From: Hwanghaeella grinnelliae
GTDB taxonomy: Bacteria; Pseudomonadota; Alphaproteobacteria; UBA8366; Aestuariispiraceae
Length of the DNA stretch: 64,000 nt
Reading direction: 5' to 3'
NCBI RefSeq assembly: GCF_004005845.1
Contig: NZ_SADE01000004.1
Location: 186,001-250,000 of the forward strand
Under the pieces are notes generated by a model. The model saw only the letters and a list, made by a program, of their open reading frames with translations, had not been told where the DNA came from and searched no databases. The translations under genes were made by a program, and so were the position numbers. This document shows positions 1-9,503 of this stretch, in pieces (the first letter of the stretch is position 1; each line of letters begins with the position of its first letter).

Positions 1-274
1 GAATGCCGGCCGCGCCGAGTTTCGCGAGGAAACCTTCCTTGTCGGTGGCGGAAAGCGCGAAGTGTTCCAACTGCAGCGTATCCGCCATGCCCGGCTGTTC
101 GCCGACCTCGACCAAATGCACGATCGCCACGTCCCCGGCATACAGCCAGGCGCCGCCGAAAGAAAAATTTGGGCGCGGTCCAAGGGTCAGCCCCAGTACT
201 TCTTGGTACCAGGCGATCATAGGCTTCAAGTGCGCCGTTCGAATATTAATGTGGTCCAAAGTCTGGATAGGCAT
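1..274 (-). CDS. VOC family (glyoxalase-like) protein, C-terminus cut by the window edge
   Basis: Reading the minus strand from the ATG at 274-272 gives 91 residues beginning MPIQTLDHINIRTAHL, open to the window edge, so the stop is missing. The LDHINIRT start and a later LEHFALSA segment are the paired beta-alpha-beta-beta-beta pattern of the vicinal oxygen chelate fold; the histidines in DHINI and LEHFA sit where VOC metal ligands usually lie. A purine-rich AGGAAG ribosome binding site precedes the start. Members are glyoxalases, extradiol dioxygenases or resistance proteins; the substrate cannot be told from this fragment. It is divergent from the SDR gene starting at 420. Confidence 0.8.
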   Translation of the reverse strand, partial: MPIQTLDHINIRTAHLKPMIAWYQEVLGLTLGPRPNFSFGGAWLYAGDVAIVHLVEVGEQPGMADTLQLEHFALSATDKEGFLAKLGAAGI

Positions 275-419
275 GTCGGTTTCCTTCCCGGTCCGGCTCT
301 TATAGCCTGTCTTTCCTAACTCAAGACTGGGCTGCCTACGCGCCTACCGCAATAGGTTTTGCGTAAATCCGCTAGCCCGTCGCCCCGCCCAAAGACCCGA
401 TCAGAAATAGGAGTTCCCC

Positions 420-1121
420 ATGGACAAGAAAGTAATGCTGCTGACCGGAGGGACGCGTGGCATCGGACGAAAAATCGCGGATGAAGCAATTGCCCGCGGC
501 TGGTTCGTCTCCATCGGGGCACGCGATCCGTCCGCGCAGGATCTGGGCCTTGCCCCGGCTGATGCGGAGGTTATCCGATACGACGCTGCCAAGGGCGGGG
601 AGGGCGACTGGGTCGCGGGCGTGCTGGAACGCTTCGGACATGTCGACGCCGTGGTTGCGTGTGCGGGCATTTTTGACGGCGCCAGCATCGTGACGCCGGA
701 TGAGGAGCGCGTGCAGCACCTGTTCGATGTCAATGTTCACGCGCCCCGCCGATTGGCCGCCGCTGCCTGGGATGCCTTGAAGGTATCGGGCGCTGGACGG
801 GTGGTCGTATTGGGCTCGTTGTCGGGCAAACGCGTAAAGTCCGCCGGGTCCGGTCTCTATTCCTTCTCTAAATTTGCCGCTGTGGCATTGGCGCATGCCC
901 TGCGCCACGAAGGGTGGGAAGATGGTATCCGCGCGACCGCGATCTGCCCCGGCCTGGTGGCCACGGATATGGGCTTGGATGCTGCCGGGGGCGCATATCC
1001 AGCAGACGCGATGACCCAGCCCCAAGATGTGGCCAAGGTGACCCTGGATGCGATCGAGATGCCCAACACATTGTCGCAGGCGGAAATCGCCCTAAACTGT
1101 CAGTTGGACGGAATTTTCTAA
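420..1121 (+). CDS. SDR family NAD(P)-dependent oxidoreductase
   Basis: The 233-residue protein has the classical short-chain dehydrogenase layout: the TGGTRGIG dinucleotide loop at residues 9-16, a CAGIF segment near residue 80 in place of the usual NNAG, a catalytic serine in LGSLSG, the YSFSK (YxxxK) pair near 150, and an ICPGLVATDM loop after it. An AGGAG site lies just upstream of the ATG. Length is normal for the family. It is probably a ketone/alcohol oxidoreductase; the substrate is unknown. Its stop codon overlaps the stop of the convergent amidotransferase gene by four bases. Confidence 0.88.
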   Translation: MDKKVMLLTGGTRGIGRKIADEAIARGWFVSIGARDPSAQDLGLAPADAEVIRYDAAKGGEGDWVAGVLERFGHVDAVVACAGIFDGASIVTPDEERVQHLFDVNVHAPRRLAAAAWDALKVSGAGRVVVLGSLSGKRVKSAGSGLYSFSKFAAVALAHALRHEGWEDGIRATAICPGLVATDMGLDAAGGAYPADAMTQPQDVAKVTLDAIEMPNTLSQAEIALNCQLDGIF

Positions 1122-1888
1122 ACGGTGAGCGGCTGAACCCGCACGTTCCCATCCGGATCGCACAGCAGGAAAGAGTTCGGACCGACCGGTTGCCAACCCT
1201 CTTCATCCGCACCGAAAGGTTCGGAAACGACCAGCGTGCCGATCTCGTCCTGCCGGTAGAAAAGGCTGGGCGGGTCCGGATCGGTTGAATAGCGCGCCGC
1301 ATACAGGCGTTGGCCGTCCGAAAACGCGGTCGTCATCCTGAAGGGGCTGTCCAAGCCCGTCTCTTTCGCCACGTCTTCAATGCGTCTTATCGTCTTTTCC
1401 ATCGCGCCTTGCGGGTCCACTTCCACGCCGTTGGCCAGCAGATGCAGGAAGATTGCTTCACTGTCCGTTGTGCCATGGCGATGGGCGTAGAGTTCGTCGG
1501 GGAGTGCGTTATCGATGACGCGGCGCAGCTTCTCGTACTGGCCGATCTGTCCGTTGTGCATGAACATCCAACGGCCGACGACGAAGGGGTGACAGTTCGC
1601 CCGCATTGTTTCCGTGCCTGTGGAAGCACGGACATGGGCGAAAAATAGGTGCGAGCGGATCTGATGGGCGAGGGCACGCAGGTTGCTGTCATTCCAGGCC
1701 GGCAGCACTTCGCGAAACAGGCCGGGCTCTTCCCGTTCTCCATACCAGCCGACACCGAAGCCGTCGCCGTTGGTGGTCGTCGCCCCGCGCCTGGCGCGCA
1801 AGGATTGATGGATCAAGGAATATTCTGGAACGAAAAGCAGTTCCTCAAGGAATGTAGGGTCACCGCGAAAGGTCAGCCAACGGCACAT
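1118..1888 (-). CDS. Class II glutamine amidotransferase (YafJ/EgtC-like)
   Basis: The start at 1888 is chosen because it gives MCRWLTFRG, placing the nucleophilic Cys at position 2 as the N-terminal nucleophile mechanism needs; a GTGAGGAAA ribosome binding site supports it, and the 50 upstream codons in frame look non-coding. The 256-residue product has the class II signature: FGVGWYG, FFAHVRAST, NCHPFV and a FMHNGQIG glutaminase pocket. Relatives include YafJ and EgtC-type hydrolases, which act on glutamine or gamma-glutamyl compounds. No synthase domain is attached and the ergothioneine genes are absent nearby, so the substrate is open. It lies downstream of gap and tkt on the same strand, 174 bases after gap. 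Confidence 0.85.
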   Translation of the reverse strand: MCRWLTFRGDPTFLEELLFVPEYSLIHQSLRARRGATTTNGDGFGVGWYGEREEPGLFREVLPAWNDSNLRALAHQIRSHLFFAHVRASTGTETMRANCHPFVVGRWMFMHNGQIGQYEKLRRVIDNALPDELYAHRHGTTDSEAIFLHLLANGVEVDPQGAMEKTIRRIEDVAKETGLDSPFRMTTAFSDGQRLYAARYSTDPDPPSLFYRQDEIGTLVVSEPFGADEEGWQPVGPNSFLLCDPDGNVRVQPLTV

Positions 1889-2062
1889 ATTTTCCTCACC
1901 CGTACGCTCGCTTCCGATGCGAAGGATGCGGTATTCACGCACAATTCGCCGCACTCGCCAAGGGGAGAGGCATTGCAGGCCGATGCCGCGACGAAAAAGG
2001 GCCGACCCGTAAAGGCCGACCCCGATATTCGATCCCACCTTGCGGCGGGATGGTGTCTTGGC

Positions 2063-3073
2063 TTAGCGCAGCTTGCCCATGGCGACGGCCGTGTCGGACA
2101 TGCGGTTGGAGAAGCCCCATTCGTTGTCGTACCAGCTGAGCACGCGAACCAGCGTGCCGTCGATGACCTGGGTTTGCGTCAGATCGAAGGTCGAGCTCGC
2201 CGGGTTGTGGTTGAAGTCGCTGGAGACCAAGGGTTCGTTATTCGTGCCCAGAATGCCTTTCAGCGGGCCTTTCTTCGCAGCTTCAACGATGGCGGCGTTG
2301 ACCGTTTCGACATCGGTCTTCTTCTTGGCGTCGAACTTCAGATCGATCAGGGAGACGTTCGCCGTCGGCACGCGGACGGAGGTGCCGTCCAGCTTGCCCT
2401 TCAATTCCGGCAGGACGAGGCCCACGGCTTTTGCGGCACCTGTGGAGGTCGGGATCATCGACATGCTCGCGGCGCGCGCCCGGCGCAGATCCTTATGCAG
2501 CGTATCGACCGAAGGCTGGTCGCCGGTGAAGGCGTGGATCGTCGTCATAAAGCCGCGCTCGATGCCGATCGCCTTGTTCAGGACCGCGGCAACCGGGGCC
2601 AGGCAGTTCGTGGTGCAGGACGCGTTGGAGACGATTTTGTGCGTCTTCTTCAGCGACTTGTCGTTCACGCCGTAGACGATGGTGGCGTCGGCATCCGTGC
2701 AGGGTGCGGAAACCAGAACGCGCTTGGCGCCGGCTTCCAGATGGGCGGAGGCCTTTTCCTTCGACGCGAAGATGCCGGTGCATTCCAGCGCGATGTCGAC
2801 ACCCAGTTCTTCCCAGGGAAGTTCGGCCGGGTTGCGGATGGCGGTAACCTTGATCTTGCCCTGGCCCAGATCCATCCAGTCCTTACCGGTCCGGACCTTG
2901 CCGGGGACGATACCGTGGACGGTATCGTATTTCAGCATATGCGCGTTGGCGTCGACCGACCCCAAATCGTTGATCGCAACGAACTCGATATCCTTGCGCC
3001 CGGCTTCCATCGCGGCGCGAAGAACCAGACGCCCGATCCGACCGAAACCATTGATCGCAACACGTACAGCCAT
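2063..3073 (-). CDS. gap: Type I glyceraldehyde-3-phosphate dehydrogenase
   Basis: This cytoplasmic enzyme oxidises glyceraldehyde 3-phosphate to 1,3-bisphosphoglycerate with NAD, in glycolysis or in reverse. The 336 residues start with INGFGRIGR (Rossmann loop), have Asp36 in INDL consistent with NAD preference, the SNASCTTNC active site with Cys153, and the [13 protein letters not shown]-terminal helix. Length is standard. The gene follows tkt on the minus strand with a 15-base gap, so the two are probably co-transcribed. In many alphaproteobacteria pgk follows gap; here an amidotransferase gene stands in that place. Confidence 0.97.
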   Translation of the reverse strand: MAVRVAINGFGRIGRLVLRAAMEAGRKDIEFVAINDLGSVDANAHMLKYDTVHGIVPGKVRTGKDWMDLGQGKIKVTAIRNPAELPWEELGVDIALECTGIFASKEKASAHLEAGAKRVLVSAPCTDADATIVYGVNDKSLKKTHKIVSNASCTTNCLAPVAAVLNKAIGIERGFMTTIHAFTGDQPSVDTLHKDLRRARAASMSMIPTSTGAAKAVGLVLPELKGKLDGTSVRVPTANVSLIDLKFDAKKKTDVETVNAAIVEAAKKGPLKGILGTNNEPLVSSDFNHNPASSTFDLTQTQVIDGTLVRVLSWYDNEWGFSNRMSDTAVAMGKLR

Positions 3074-3088
3074 TTGCTTAGTCCTCTC

Positions 3089-5095
3089 TTATTTGCCGCG
3101 CTTCGCGCGCGCTTTCAAAATACTCATCGCTTGTTTCGTGACCGCATCGGCGGTGATTCCGAAATGCTCGTACAGCTCGTTAGCGGGCGCGGAAGCCCCG
3201 AAGCTATCCATACCGACAAATCCGCCATCCGGGCAGAGCCATTGATCCCAGCATTGACGGATCCCCGCTTCGACGGCGACACGCACGGTGCCGTCACCCA
3301 AAACGCTATCGCGGTACTTCGCAGGTTGTTTGGCAAACAGTTCCATGCTGGGCATGGAAACCACAGCGGTCCCGATCTTCTTCTTTTCCAACATGGCGCG
3401 GGCATTGACGGCCAGTTCGACTTCCGAACCGGTGGCCATCAAGGTCACTTGGCGCGGACCGACTTCCGCTTCCTGCAGCACATAGCCGCCCTTGGCGGAC
3501 AGGTTCCGGGCCGAATGCTTGGTTCGCAGGGTCGGCAGACCTTGGCGCGACAGCGCCAGGACGCTCGGCCCGGTCGTGTTTTCCAATGCGATCTGCCACG
3601 CTTCCGTTGTCTCGACCGCGTCGCAGGGGCGCAGGACGGTAACATTCGGTATCGCCCGCAACGCTGCCACATGCTCGACCGGCTGGTGGGTCGGTCCGTC
3701 TTCGCCGAGGCCGATGGAGTCGTGTGTCATGACATAGATGACGCGCTGTTCCATCAAGGCCGATAGGCGGATCGACGGCCGGCAATAGTCGGTGAAGACC
3801 AGGAAGGTCCCGCCATAGGGGATGAACCCGCCATGCAGCGCGATGCCGTTCATCGCGGCGGCCATGCCGTGTTCGCGGACCCCGTAATAGATGTAGCGGC
3901 CGGAAGCGTCCTTGGCGGTGACCGGCGGCATGATGCCCGTCTGCGTCAGGTTCGAACCGGTGAGATCGGCCGAGCCGCCGACCATGGCGGGCACCGCCGC
4001 GGTCAGGACTTCCAGCGCTTTCTGGCTGGCGGCGCGGGTTGCGATTTTCGGCGCGTCCTTCGACAGCTTCTTCTTATAGCTGGCGACGATCTTGTCGAAG
4101 TCCTGCGGCAGATCCGCGTCCAGGAATTCCTTGAACTCCCGGCGGGCGTCGACGCTTTTCTTCTTCAAGCGTGTTTCCCAGGCCTTGCGGGGCTTTTCGC
4201 CGCGTTTGCCGGCATCGCGCCAAGCTTTCAGGATATCCTTGGGAATGACGAATGGTTTGGCGTCCCAGCCAAGCTTTTCGCGGGCGCCGGCGATTTCCGC
4301 ATCACCCAACGGCGCGCCATGGGTCGCCGCCGAACCCGCCTTGGTTGGGGCGCCGTATCCGATGACGGTGCGGCAAGCGATCAGCGACGGCGTATCCGTC
4401 TTCTGCGCTGCGGCGATCGCCTTCTCGACAGCGGCCGGGTCGTGGCCGTCAACGCTCTGCGTGTCCCAGCCGCTTGCCTGGAAACGCCTCAACTGATCGT
4501 CGGAAACCGTCAGGTCGGTAGGGCCGTCGATGGAGATTTGGTTGTCGTCGAACAGCACGATCAACTTGCCCAGGCCAAGATGGCCGGCCAGCGAGATCGC
4601 CTCATGACTGATGCCTTCCATCAGGCAGCCGTCGCCGGCGATGACGTAAGTGTGGTGATCGACCAGTTGTTTGCCGTGCCGGGCGGCGGCCATGCGTTCC
4701 GCTAGTGCCATGCCGACCGCGTTGGCCAGCCCCTGACCCAAGGGGCCGGTCGTCGTTTCGATTCCCGCGGCATGGCCGTATTCCGGATGCCCGGCGGTCT
4801 TGGATCCGAACTGGCGGAAGTTCTTGATCTGCGCCAGGCTCATATCCTTGTAACCTGTCAGATGCAGGATCGAATATAGCAGCATCGATCCATGGCCGGC
4901 GCTCAGCACGAATCGGTCACGGTCCGGCCATTCCGGTTTCGACGGATCGAACTTCATAAATTTCGTGAAAAGAACGGTGGCGACATCGGCCATGCCCATC
5001 GGCATACCAGGGTGGCCGGAGTTCGCCTTTTGAATGGCGTCCATGGAAAGCGCGCGGATTGCGTTGGCCATGGCGCTGTGTTTGATGGCGGTCAT
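3089..5095 (-). CDS. tkt: Transketolase
   Basis: Transketolase moves two-carbon ketol units between sugar phosphates in the pentose phosphate pathway, using thiamine diphosphate and a divalent metal. The 668 residues cover the whole family length: [13 protein letters not shown] near the N-terminus, the [12 protein letters not shown] thiamine diphosphate motif near 155, the TGSNLTQTG and [15 protein letters not shown] region with the cofactor-activating glutamate near 400-410, and a C-terminal [10 protein letters not shown] domain. The start is the only ATG next to the conserved N-terminus. It heads the tkt-gap unit and is divergent from the coiled-coil/zapA genes across a 366-base spacer. Confidence 0.97.
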   Translation of the reverse strand: MTAIKHSAMANAIRALSMDAIQKANSGHPGMPMGMADVATVLFTKFMKFDPSKPEWPDRDRFVLSAGHGSMLLYSILHLTGYKDMSLAQIKNFRQFGSKTAGHPEYGHAAGIETTTGPLGQGLANAVGMALAERMAAARHGKQLVDHHTYVIAGDGCLMEGISHEAISLAGHLGLGKLIVLFDDNQISIDGPTDLTVSDDQLRRFQASGWDTQSVDGHDPAAVEKAIAAAQKTDTPSLIACRTVIGYGAPTKAGSAATHGAPLGDAEIAGAREKLGWDAKPFVIPKDILKAWRDAGKRGEKPRKAWETRLKKKSVDARREFKEFLDADLPQDFDKIVASYKKKLSKDAPKIATRAASQKALEVLTAAVPAMVGGSADLTGSNLTQTGIMPPVTAKDASGRYIYYGVREHGMAAAMNGIALHGGFIPYGGTFLVFTDYCRPSIRLSALMEQRVIYVMTHDSIGLGEDGPTHQPVEHVAALRAIPNVTVLRPCDAVETTEAWQIALENTTGPSVLALSRQGLPTLRTKHSARNLSAKGGYVLQEAEVGPRQVTLMATGSEVELAVNARAMLEKKKIGTAVVSMPSMELFAKQPAKYRDSVLGDGTVRVAVEAGIRQCWDQWLCPDGGFVGMDSFGASAPANELYEHFGITADAVTKQAMSILKARAKRGK

Positions 5096-5461
5096 TGCTG
5101 CTCAGTTCTATCCGTTGGGAATTGGGCTATGCCAAGACGGTCCCGATCGAGGAACCGATCGACGCCGCCTGGGTCGCAACGGGCAGTGTAGACGTCCACC
5201 CTTTGCAAGGCGCGCGAAACATGCCTATGGAGCCCTGTAAGGTCAATAGCGCTAAGCCTTGATCGGACTGCATTTCCGCCAACTGGCCTAGCCAAGCCGT
5301 CGCCTTTCGGTTGAAAAAAGAGTGGGTAGGATTGGTTGACGCTCAATGGCGCATCTGCAAAATTTGATTCAAATTGCGAAGGGTTCCCCCTTGGACATTG
5401 AGTTCGCACAATAACATTGGATCGGCGGTAACTACATCCGCCTCTCTCGACGGAGTATTTC
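5096..5461. promoter_or_regulatory. Divergent spacer between tkt and the coiled-coil gene
   Basis: This 366-base stretch has no convincing gene. It must hold the promoters for tkt (leftward) and the zapA block (rightward). The only box worth recording is TTGACG at 5336-5341 on the plus strand, 17 bases from a weak AAAATT at 5359-5364; it is a guess. The 5330-5430 part is clearly more AT-rich than its surroundings. Confidence 0.35.
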
Positions 5462-5722
5462 ATGAGTGACCGGGAGAAGGTGCTTCGGCGTCTGGAAACG
5501 GCAGTAGCCAGCCTGGAGGCTGCGGCGCAAAAGCGGCTTTTCAGTAACGAGCAGGCCAGCGCCGGGCAAGATAGCGGGGCGGCGGAACAGCTGAACGCGC
5601 TGACGGAAGAGCGTGATCGGCTTTCGGAACAGGTTCGCGAGCAATCTAAGCACAATGCCGATCTCGGCGCCCGGCTCGATAAGGCGATTGCGAAGCTCAA
5701 CAAAGTTTTGGAAAAGGCTTGA
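5462..5722 (+). CDS. Small coiled-coil protein (DUF4164-like)
   Basis: An 86-residue acidic protein made almost wholly of predicted coiled coil: residues 5-24 and 43-82 carry heptad-spaced Leu/Ala with many Glu, Lys and Arg (for example LTEERDRLSEQVREQ). A GGAG site lies upstream of the ATG. It sits directly before zapA, and small DUF4164-type proteins are common in this place in alphaproteobacteria, which suggests a link with cell division, but no function is proven. Family assignment rests on length, composition and position only. Confidence 0.75.
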   Translation: MSDREKVLRRLETAVASLEAAAQKRLFSNEQASAGQDSGAAEQLNALTEERDRLSEQVREQSKHNADLGARLDKAIAKLNKVLEKA

Positions 5723-5805
5723 GGCCTAGCGAACCCTTCACCACCTTCTAATAGAGATTCTCCGCCAATAGTTTGGCAGCGTACCCTGATTGAACGGATT
5801 GAAAT

Positions 5806-6165
5806 ATGGCCCAGGTCGACATCATCGTTAACGGTCGGAACTACTCGGTGGCTTGTGACGATGGTCAGGAAGAACATCTTCACAGGCTGGCCGCCTATCT
5901 CGACAAGCGCGTCGGCGAACTTTCCGCATCGATGGGCCAGTTGGGCGATGCCCGCCTGCTGGTGATGGCGGGGCTGCTTATTTCTGACGAATTGTCTGAA
6001 TGTTTCGAACAGATTAAGTCTCTGCGCGCGGAGCTTGATGCGGTATCTGAAGCTGGTCCGGCCCCGACCCCGGCTGAACCCGTCCAAGACGACAGCGATC
6101 TTGAAGTACTAGAATCTTTGGCCGAACGCTTGGAAACGGTTGCCGAGAAACTCGCGGATGCCTAA
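5806..6165 (+). CDS. zapA: Cell division protein ZapA
   Basis: ZapA binds FtsZ and promotes bundling of FtsZ filaments at mid-cell. The 119 residues begin with MAQVDIIVNGRNYSVACDDG, the beta-hairpin of the ZapA head, followed by EEHLHRLAAYLDKRVGEL and a helical region that ends in a C-terminal coiled coil (DLEVLESLAERLETVAEKL). Residues 80-95 are a Pro/Ala-rich linker. It is the standard neighbour of the 6S RNA and 5-formyl-THF cyclo-ligase genes that follow. Its last codons overlap the likely promoter of the 6S RNA. Confidence 0.92.
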   Translation: MAQVDIIVNGRNYSVACDDGQEEHLHRLAAYLDKRVGELSASMGQLGDARLLVMAGLLISDELSECFEQIKSLRAELDAVSEAGPAPTPAEPVQDDSDLEVLESLAERLETVAEKLADA

Positions 6166-6168
6166 CTG

Positions 6169-6174
6169 TATGAT
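6169..6174 (+). promoter_or_regulatory. -10 box of the 6S RNA gene
   Basis: TATGAT here matches the sigma-70 -10 consensus in five of six positions. It predicts a start at about 6180-6181, which agrees with the 5' end estimated independently from the 6S structure. No good -35 is visible; that part falls inside the end of zapA. Confidence 0.5.
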
Positions 6175-6179
6175 TGGGG

Positions 6180-6396
6180 CGCGCGCTGCGCGGTGCGCCA
6201 CGCCATTGTTGTCCCGGGGGCTATAAATTCCTCTAGGGAGCTGTCCCTGCCGGGATCTTGGTCCCGGTATCACGGCGCCCACCTGCATTGCAGGCTCCAG
6301 GGGTACAAACCGGCGAACGGCCGAGGTGGCCGCGTCCCACGAGTTTCAACGACCCCGGTCGCCGTATAAATCAGGTGATCGGGGTTTTCTTTTTTT
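6180..6396 (+). ncRNA. ssrS: 6S RNA
   Basis: 6S RNA binds the sigma-70 RNA polymerase holoenzyme as an open-promoter mimic. Three things support the call. The position, between zapA and the 5-formyl-THF cyclo-ligase gene, is the classical 6S locus. The 3' half (6282-6335) follows the E. coli molecule closely: CACCTGCATTGCAGG, then CCAGGGGTACAAACC, then a GGCCGAGG closing arm. A -10 box lies just upstream and a strong terminator just downstream. The 5' half, starting near GTCCCGGGGGCTATAAATTCC, forms the opposite strand of the bulged hairpin. The 5' end is estimated; the mature 3' end may lie upstream of the terminator stem. Confidence 0.78.
6352..6396 (+). terminator. Rho-independent terminator of 6S RNA
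   Basis: The arms 6352-6363 and 6374-6385 pair over all 12 positions (two as G-U) around a 10-base loop, and the stem runs into a T tract broken by one C up to 6396. It ends just before the TTG start of the next gene, which argues that gene does not begin upstream of it. Confidence 0.85.
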
Positions 6397-6407
6397 GGGG
6401 ATGGCCG

Positions 6408-7022
6408 TTGACCTTACAGGACGAAAAGCGTTTGGCGCGCAAAGCGGCCACGGCACAGCGCATTTCGGCGTCGTTGGAAGCGGGGCCGGAGGCCGCCCAC
6501 AAGGTTGCTGAAAATCTGTTGGGGACCGTCCCTCTGCGCAATGCCGCGGCGGTTTCCGGTTTTCTGCCGATCGGCAGCGAAATTGACACGCGGCCCCTTC
6601 TGAGCCGCTTTCTTGAGAAGGGGATCGATATCTGTCTGCCGGTGGTGTTGGGCAAAGATAGACCGCTAGTCTTTCGCCGGTGGCGCGAAGGGGACCCCAT
6701 GGTCGAGGAAGCCTTTGGAACCCAGGCGCCCGCGCCGGAGGCCCCGGAAATCGAGCCGGACTTGCTGTTGGTGCCGATGCTTGCATTCGACCGGACCGGA
6801 TATCGTCTGGGCTATGGTGGTGGGTTCTATGACCGAACGCTCGCCAGGCTGCGGACCGTGAAGCCTGTGCAGGCCGTCGGTGTTGCTTTTGCCGGGCAGG
6901 AAATGGCCTATGTGCCCCATGACGATCTCGACCAACCGCTCGATTGGATCGTCACGGAACGCGAGGCGATTAGAATAAAGGCAGTCGGGAGCCCACATTT
7001 GCGCTTGGTCGACCCGACTTAG
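6408..7022 (+). CDS. 5-formyltetrahydrofolate cyclo-ligase
   Basis: This enzyme uses ATP to turn 5-formyl-THF into 5,10-methenyl-THF, returning it to one-carbon metabolism. The family signature is present: a basic N-terminal ARKAATAQRI segment, VSGFLPIGSEIDTRPLL, and near the C-terminus the PMLAFDRTGYRLGYGGGFYDR nucleotide/substrate loop split around Gly-rich GYGGGFYD. I chose the TTG at 6408 because it gives 204 residues, the usual length, and has a GGGG site just upstream. Earlier in-frame starts at 6258 or 6375 lie inside the 6S RNA or its terminator. Close coupling to 6S RNA is conserved across proteobacteria. Confidence 0.88.
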   Translation: MTLQDEKRLARKAATAQRISASLEAGPEAAHKVAENLLGTVPLRNAAAVSGFLPIGSEIDTRPLLSRFLEKGIDICLPVVLGKDRPLVFRRWREGDPMVEEAFGTQAPAPEAPEIEPDLLLVPMLAFDRTGYRLGYGGGFYDRTLARLRTVKPVQAVGVAFAGQEMAYVPHDDLDQPLDWIVTEREAIRIKAVGSPHLRLVDPT

Positions 7023-7033
7023 AAAGGTTTGGA

Positions 7034-7852
7034 ATGCGGTTTCTTTTTTGTGGAGACATTGTCGGTAAAGCAGGTCGTGACGTGGTCACAGCGAATGTGC
7101 CGCGTCTGCGTGATCAGCTGAAATTGGATTTCGTCGTCGCCAACGGCGAGAACGCTGCCCACGGCTTTGGGATCACGAGCAAGATCTGCGACGAGTTGTT
7201 CGATGCCGGTGTGGATGTAATTACCGGCGGCAATCATTCCTGGGACAATATAGATATCCTGTCCCGCGCCGATGACGAACCGCGTCTGCTGCGCCCGGAC
7301 AACTTCCAGCCCGGAATGCCGGGCCGCGGCGTGGGCGTATACGAAACCGCCAAGGGCTTGCGCATCCTGGTCGTGAACGTGCTTGGGCGTTTGTTCATGG
7401 ATATGTACGACAACCCCTTCACCAGCTTGGAAAAGCATGTTCCGGGCACGGTTCCGGCCGAGGCTGGATTCGACGCGGTGCTCGTCGATGTCCATGCGGA
7501 AACGACGAGCGAGAAGAACGCGATAGGCCATCTGCTGGACGGCCGCGCGTCGCTTGTTGTCGGAACGCATACCCATATCCCGACTTCCGACACGCGGATT
7601 CTACCGGGCGGCACCGGGTATCAGACCGATGCGGGCATGTGCGGGGATTACGATTCGGTGATCGGCATGGAAAAAAGCGGGTCGGTGGCGCGGTTCCTGG
7701 GCGAGCTGCCGCGCCCGCGCATGGCTCCGGCGGACGGCGAGGGCACGCTTGCCGGCGTCGTGGTCGATACCGACCCGGCCACAGGGCTGGCCGCAAAAAT
7801 TCAGCCTGTTCGGCTGGGCGGGCAGTTGCAGGTCGCTTGGCCGTCGGTGTGA
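7034..7852 (+). CDS. YmdB-family metallophosphoesterase (TIGR00282 type)
   Basis: The 272 residues carry the dinuclear metal site of the YmdB family: FCGDIVGKAGRD at the start, VANGENAAHGFG, TGGNHSWDN, then VDVHAETTSEK and VGTHTHIPTSD, with a terminal YQTDAGMCGDYDSVIGM block. Family members such as Bacillus YmdB are cyclic-nucleotide phosphodiesterases affecting biofilm and motility choices; activity here is inferred. It starts 11 bases after the cyclo-ligase gene and is probably in the same transcript. Confidence 0.9.
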   Translation: MRFLFCGDIVGKAGRDVVTANVPRLRDQLKLDFVVANGENAAHGFGITSKICDELFDAGVDVITGGNHSWDNIDILSRADDEPRLLRPDNFQPGMPGRGVGVYETAKGLRILVVNVLGRLFMDMYDNPFTSLEKHVPGTVPAEAGFDAVLVDVHAETTSEKNAIGHLLDGRASLVVGTHTHIPTSDTRILPGGTGYQTDAGMCGDYDSVIGMEKSGSVARFLGELPRPRMAPADGEGTLAGVVVDTDPATGLAAKIQPVRLGGQLQVAWPSV

Positions 7853-8209
7853 CGGGCTTGTTCCGGTCGTCTTTTTCCGAAATACCGGCGCCTGCCCAAA
7901 AAAAGCCATAAACGCGGTCTAGATATGCCAATAGCGGGCGGTTCCCTTCCGAACGGGAAGAGCCGCGCGTCGCGACGAGTCGGCGTTGTCAGACGGCATA
8001 GAATCACGGCGAATGGGCAGGGAAACAGGCGGTTTGGTATCGACATTCCGGCATGGACGGCTACAACCCCGGGCACAATCCTAATCATGGGAATGGTCGG
8101 GCTGTGCGTTCCGGCGGGTCGCGAACTGCCGAACCGCGTGCGCGGGCCTGGACGATCATTCCTCACGATCATCCCGGAATTCTCGCGGATACAAGCCGAA
8201 GGTGTTGAA
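7853..8209. other. Spacer before yebC, no gene supported
   Basis: This 357-base stretch contains an open extension of the yebC frame, but its translation (rich in Arg and Pro, no family pattern) is not convincing. The only pattern noted is an 8-base direct repeat, ACGATCAT, at 8152-8159 and 8165-8172, 40-60 bases before the yebC start, which could be an operator or chance. Confidence 0.4.
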
Positions 8210-8962
8210 ATGGCAGGTCATTCCAAGTTCAAAAATATCATGCACCGCAAAGGTGCGCAGGATAAGAAGCGTTCCTCGCTCTTCGCCAAATTGGCGAAGG
8301 AAGTGATGGTGGCCGCGAAAATGGGCGGCCCCGACCCGGCGGCGAATGCCCGTTTGCGCGCTGCAATCGCGGCGGCGAAATCAAACAGCATGCCCAAGGA
8401 CAATATCGAACGGGCCATTCAAAAGGGCGCCGGTGGGGGCGACGACACAGATTACGAAGAAATCCGCTACGAAGGCTACGGCCCGGGCGGCGTTGCCGTC
8501 ATCGTCGACGTGCTGACCGACAACAAGAATCGGTCCGCCTCCGATGTGCGCGCCATTTTCTCAAAGGCGGGCGGCAGCATGGGTGAAACAGGCTCGGTCG
8601 CGTTCATGTTCGACCAGGTCGGCGAAATCCAATACGGCGCCGATGTGGCGGATGCGGACACGATGTTCGAAGCGGCCCTGGAGGCCGGCGCCGACGACGT
8701 CAGCAGTAGCGAAGACGGGCACGAAATCATCTGTGCCGCCGACAGCCTGCACGCTGTATCCGGGGAATTGGAAAGCAAGTTCGGCGAGGCCGGCAGCGTG
8801 CGATTGGCCTGGAAGCCCCAGAACCTTGTTCCCGTCGACGCGGACAAGGCGGAATCGGTCCTGCGGCTGATGGACAATCTGGACGACAATGACGACGTTC
8901 AGAACGTTTTCGCCAATTTCGACATCCCCGATGAGGTGATGGAAAGCTTGGCAGGTAATTGA
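8210..8962 (+). CDS. yebC: YebC/PmpR family protein
   Basis: The ATG at 8210 gives the invariant [18 protein letters not shown] start of the family and 250 residues, the usual length. The rest follows the pattern: [23 protein letters not shown], then [14 protein letters not shown], then the acidic FDIPDEV end. YebC proteins bind DNA in some species and bind ribosomes to relieve stalling at proline-rich stretches in others. It lies just before ruvC, its common neighbour. A plausible partner task here is the TolA gene nearby, whose product has 17 prolines in a row; that is speculation. Confidence 0.95.
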   Translation: MAGHSKFKNIMHRKGAQDKKRSSLFAKLAKEVMVAAKMGGPDPAANARLRAAIAAAKSNSMPKDNIERAIQKGAGGGDDTDYEEIRYEGYGPGGVAVIVDVLTDNKNRSASDVRAIFSKAGGSMGETGSVAFMFDQVGEIQYGADVADADTMFEAALEAGADDVSSSEDGHEIICAADSLHAVSGELESKFGEAGSVRLAWKPQNLVPVDADKAESVLRLMDNLDDNDDVQNVFANFDIPDEVMESLAGN

Positions 8963-8966
8963 CGCG

Positions 8967-9503
8967 GTGAGGATACTCGGGCTCGATCCAGGTCTGCGCC
9001 ATACCGGTTGGGGTGTGGTCGAAACCGAAGGCACCCGCCTTCGGTTCGTCGCATGCGGCACGGTCGATCCGCGGACCGAAGGGTCGATGGCCGAACGCCT
9101 CAAGGACCTGCACGATGCCTTGGCAGACGTGCTGCGCACCCATACACCCGATGAAGCGGCGGTCGAGGAGACCTTTCTGAACAAGAACCCGGGATCGACA
9201 TTGAAGCTTGGCCACGCGCGCGGCGTCGTGCTGCTGGCACCGGCGCTGTTCGGCCTGCCGGTCGCGGAATATTCCGCCAAAAGCGTCAAACAGTCGGTTG
9301 TTGGGACCGGGGCGGCCACCAAGGACCAGATCGATATGATGGTTCGTACCCTATTGCCGGGCTGCAACCCGCCGACGGCGGATGCGGCCGATGCCTTGGC
9401 GGTCGCGATCTGTCACGGTCATCTTGCCGGTACGAAGCGCAGTTGGGCTGCCGGCCGGTCCGACGCGGCGGCGATCCAGGCATTGGCCGGAGGGCGCCGA
9501 TGA
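8967..9503 (+). CDS. ruvC: Holliday junction resolvase RuvC
   Basis: RuvC cuts Holliday junctions during recombination repair. The 178 residues start from GTG at 8967 with [15 protein letters not shown], in which the Asp is the first catalytic carboxylate; [17 protein letters not shown] supplies the next, and the [13 protein letters not shown] end supplies the last acidic and His positions. The gene starts four bases after yebC and overlaps ruvA by the four bases ATGA, so translation is coupled. Confidence 0.96.
   Translation: MRILGLDPGLRHTGWGVVETEGTRLRFVACGTVDPRTEGSMAERLKDLHDALADVLRTHTPDEAAVEETFLNKNPGSTLKLGHARGVVLLAPALFGLPVAEYSAKSVKQSVVGTGAATKDQIDMMVRTLLPGCNPPTADAADALAVAICHGHLAGTKRSWAAGRSDAAAIQALAGGRR

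Noticed and set aside
1649-3766. A 705-codon plus-strand reading frame
   Set aside because: It runs antisense to the amidotransferase, gap and tkt genes; its translation is low-complexity Arg/Gly/Asp-rich sequence typical of the shadow of GC-rich genes.
7925-8209. N-terminal extension of the yebC frame
   Set aside because: The family start MAGHSKFKN at 8210 is invariant, and the 95 extra codons have no similarity pattern.
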